Of a stretch of 15,303 nt of DNA, positions 13,125-15,303 are shown piece after piece; positions within the stretch are counted from its first letter, which is position 1, and each line of letters opens with the position of its first letter. The translations under genes were made by a program, and so were the position numbers. This DNA is from Clostridium sp. CAG:167 (GTDB lineage Bacteria > Bacillota > Clostridia > Lachnospirales > Lachnospiraceae), in assembly GCA_000433735.1 (NCBI GenBank), contig HF998260.1:4620-19922 (forward strand). The letters run 5' to 3'. The notes under the pieces are model-generated. The model saw only the letters and a list, made by a program, of their open reading frames with translations, did no database searches and was not told where the DNA came from.

Positions 13125-15158
13125 TTATTCGACTCTGGTCCATACCTGCATTTCATTTTCACCGCGGTTGGCCCAGGTGTAATATGGGATGTAACGAAGT
13201 GTCACTTCTTCTCTCTCCGGCTTCTCAAATGCACAATAGAGACTTCCCTTCCCGGCTGTTACCGCTTTTTCCCGAAGTCCGAAACCAGCCAGTCCTACTA
13301 CCTTGGTTCCCTGGATATCCCGCTCTTCTTCCTGTACTTCTATGTTCTGGCGAATCAGCAGTTCGTGAAGGTCTGCGCCGTTATCTGTCTCTTCCAGGCA
13401 GTATACTACCGGTCCTCTCATAATCGCCACTTTGCCAATATCCTCCCTCACCCGGGAGTCTGCCTGCAGCGTGCGGACCTCCATTGGAAAATCAAGCTCA
13501 ACTTTTTCGCCTTTTTCCCATACTTTTGTGATATAGAGATAGCCGTCTTTTTCCTCTGTCTCTGCCCCTTCCAGTCCGGTGGCTTTCATGTCGCGGCACC
13601 AGCCAGGCATACGCAGGGCAATGGTAAATTTCTTGTCCGTTCCGGAAGCTTCTACGCTGACTTTGCTGTTCCATGGAAAATCTGCCTTGACCTGGATCGT
13701 GGCTGTGTCTTCCCCGATCTTTTTCTCAATGGTGCTTCCCATATACAAATGCACATACAGGGTATCTTCTTTTTCTGTGTAAGCATAAGAACCAATGGAA
13801 CTAAGAAGTCTTGCAAGGTTCGGAGGACAGCAGGCACATCCAAACCATTTCTGACGCACCGGTTTGACATGCCATTTTCTTTCGTCCAGCTTACATGCTT
13901 TTGGCTTTACTTCCAATGGGTTTACGTAGAAGAAACTTTTGCCGTCCAGTGCCATACCGCTGAGGATTCCGTTGTACAACGCCAGTTCCATCACATCTGC
14001 ATACTTGCTGACTGCTTTCATTTCCAGCATACGGCGGGCAAAAAACACCAGTCCGATGGACGCACAGGTCTCTGCGTAGGCTGTATCGTTTGGCAGATCA
14101 AATGGGAAGGAAAAGGCCTCACCCAGGTGGGTTCCGCCGATACCACCGGTAATATACATTTTTTCTTCTACAATATTGTTCCACAATGTTTCACAGGCAT
14201 CATACATAGACTGGTCTTCCTTGATGCGGGCCAGGTCTGCCATGCCGGAATACAGGTATACGGCACGAACTGCATGACCGGTGGCCTCTTTCTGCTCCCG
14301 CACCGGCAAATGTGCCTGATTGTAAAAGTATCGGAGATCGTTAATATGTTCTTTGTCCAGTTTTACATCCGGATGATTCTCTTTGTCAAAGTAATATGGA
14401 CGTTTTCCACGCTCTTCTACAAAGAAACTACTCAGATCCAGATAGCGTTTTTCTCCTGTCACTTCGTAGAGACGCACCAGTGCCATCTCTGCGATCTCAT
14501 GTCCCGGATAGCCTTTGCACTTGCCTTCTTCCGGTCCAAAATAGTTATCAATATAGTCTGCAAAACGCATGGTGGCTTTCAGCAGTTTGTCCTTGCCGGT
14601 TGCCTGATAATAGGCCACCGCACCCTCTGTCAGGTGTCCGAAGCAGTACAGCTCGTGGTGGTCACGAAGATTGGAGAAAATCTTATCTTTTCCGTTGATG
14701 ATATAATAGGTGTCCAGGTATCCATCTTCCTGCTGGGCTGCGCAGACGATATCAATGGCCTCATCTGCCAGTTTTTCCAATTCCGGATCCGGGTGCTGGG
14801 TCAGGGAATACGCTACTGCCTCGATCCATTTATAGAAATCGCTGTCCTGGAATACAAAGCCATAAAATTTATCTTCCAGGTGGTCCGGGTCCTCCGGCAA
14901 AGCCTCAAACCCACGGAATGTGTACTTTGGTTCTTCAAAGGAACTTCCTTTTTCTTTACGCTCCTTGTTCTGCTTTCCTGCCACCTTGAAATTCCGCATG
15001 CAAAAACTTGGGCTGGCACCCTCGACACGGTCATTCAGCGCATCCCACTGATACGGAATGATCTCCTTGCGGACTAACTCCATTTCATTCTTCCAAAAAT
15101 TATCTGTAATGTGAACATTTCTCAGGGAAATCGGTTCATTGTAATCTTCACGATTCAT
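13125..15158 (-). CDS. Glycoside hydrolase family 127 (beta-L-arabinofuranosidase type)
   Basis: 677 residues, typical for GH127 (formerly DUF1680). Family members release beta-L-arabinofuranose from plant glycoproteins and glycans through a zinc-bound Cys nucleophile. Seen: N-terminal LRNVHITDNFWKNEM; alpha/alpha-barrel motifs such as GYLDTYY (146-152), HELYCFGHLTEGAVAYY (168-184) and GHAVRAVYLYSGMADL (294-309); GGIGGTHLGEAF with Glu347 at the acid/base position; YAETCAS with Glu363 and Cys365; and FGCACCPPN with Cys443 and Cys444. Spacing matches HypBA1 (Glu322, Glu338, Cys340, Cys417, Cys418), so the active site and zinc ligands look intact. No signal peptide is seen, so it acts in the cytosol on imported oligosaccharides. 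RBS AAAGGAG lies about 10 bases before ATG 15158. Exact substrate is not determined; GH146-like activity is possible. Confidence 0.92.
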   Translation of the reverse strand: MNREDYNEPISLRNVHITDNFWKNEMELVRKEIIPYQWDALNDRVEGASPSFCMRNFKVAGKQNKERKEKGSSFEEPKYTFRGFEALPEDPDHLEDKFYGFVFQDSDFYKWIEAVAYSLTQHPDPELEKLADEAIDIVCAAQQEDGYLDTYYIINGKDKIFSNLRDHHELYCFGHLTEGAVAYYQATGKDKLLKATMRFADYIDNYFGPEEGKCKGYPGHEIAEMALVRLYEVTGEKRYLDLSSFFVEERGKRPYYFDKENHPDVKLDKEHINDLRYFYNQAHLPVREQKEATGHAVRAVYLYSGMADLARIKEDQSMYDACETLWNNIVEEKMYITGGIGGTHLGEAFSFPFDLPNDTAYAETCASIGLVFFARRMLEMKAVSKYADVMELALYNGILSGMALDGKSFFYVNPLEVKPKACKLDERKWHVKPVRQKWFGCACCPPNLARLLSSIGSYAYTEKEDTLYVHLYMGSTIEKKIGEDTATIQVKADFPWNSKVSVEASGTDKKFTIALRMPGWCRDMKATGLEGAETEEKDGYLYITKVWEKGEKVELDFPMEVRTLQADSRVREDIGKVAIMRGPVVYCLEETDNGADLHELLIRQNIEVQEEERDIQGTKVVGLAGFGLREKAVTAGKGSLYCAFEKPEREEVTLRYIPYYTWANRGENEMQVWTRVE

Positions 15159-15194
15159 ATTAAAAACTCTCCTTTGGCTGGTTTTATTATGTTC

Positions 15195-15302
15195 CTATGA
15201 TAGCATAGCCACGGAGTAAAATCCATAGAGATAAGTTCCTATCGGTGTGAAAAGGTTAGTCTCTCCGGGTTTGGGTTTCCAAAGAAGATGATCATGGTCG
15301 AT
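15195..15302 (-). CDS. Possible C-terminal end of an upstream gene
   Basis: The minus-strand frame is open from the window edge to a TAG at 15195 and encodes 35 residues (IDHDHLLWKPKPGE, then NLFTPIGTYLYGFYSVAMLS). It ends 36 bases before the GH127 start with only an RBS between, which is an operon-like spacing. I do not recognise a family, and 35 open codons may be chance. A divergent regulator beginning on the plus strand is the alternative. Confidence 0.25.
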   Translation of the reverse strand: MDHDHLLWKPKPGETNLFTPIGTYLYGFYSVAMLS

Positions 15303-15303
15303 A

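Noticed and set aside
13104..15077. 657-codon open frame on the plus strand
   Set aside because: It is antisense to the GH127 gene, whose family motifs and RBS are clear. The translation is Cys/Phe/His-rich with no recognisable domain, as expected of a shadow frame.

Overview
The window looks like chromosomal DNA of a flagellated, anaerobic, low-to-mid GC Firmicute, most likely a Lachnospiraceae-type Clostridium (Roseburia-like, but the genus is inference). Grounds: a SCIFF ribosomal peptide with its radical SAM maturase, which is a near-universal Clostridia marker; an mbl-flhO-flhP block as in Bacillus; a bacterial acyl-ACP thioesterase; a GH127 glycosidase; strong GGAGG ribosome-binding sites and sigma-A promoters. 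I see no mobile element, CRISPR array, rRNA or tRNA.

Layout. 1-1003 (-): N-terminal part of a secreted or membrane-anchored SH3b protein ending, at the window edge, in a Ser-rich tandem repeat. 1220-2056 (-): ridA then yqeY, closed by a hairpin terminator that physically overlaps the promoter of the SH3b gene. 2192-3781 (+): acyl-ACP thioesterase and a CvfB-type S1 RNA-binding protein, closed by a strong terminator. 3839-7273 (-): recD2, comFC, yvyF. In B. subtilis comFC and yvyF are also neighbours, but the helicase at the head is ComFA; here it is RecD2. 7364-10378 (-): mbl, flhO, flhP and a FlgJ-type rod-binding protein, linking cell-shape and flagellar rod assembly. 10493-12129 (-): the SCIFF precursor (46 codons, easily overlooked) and its maturase. 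12203-13042 (-): patatin-like lipase. 13125-15158 (-): GH127 beta-L-arabinofuranosidase-type enzyme, perhaps preceded by the tail of another gene at the window edge.

Nearly everything is on the minus strand except the thioesterase-cvfB pair. Several annotated-style longest ORFs start too early: the ribosome-binding sites point to internal starts for cvfB (ATG 2936), recD2 (ATG 7273), the rod-binding protein (ATG 7720), mbl (GTG 10378) and the patatin gene (ATG 13042).

The most notable points are the SCIFF locus placed directly before mbl with no visible terminator between them, and two promoters (for the SH3b gene and for recD2) built into the terminator hairpin of the upstream operon. No fully novel system is evident; most genes belong to known families, and the interest lies in arrangement and small elements.
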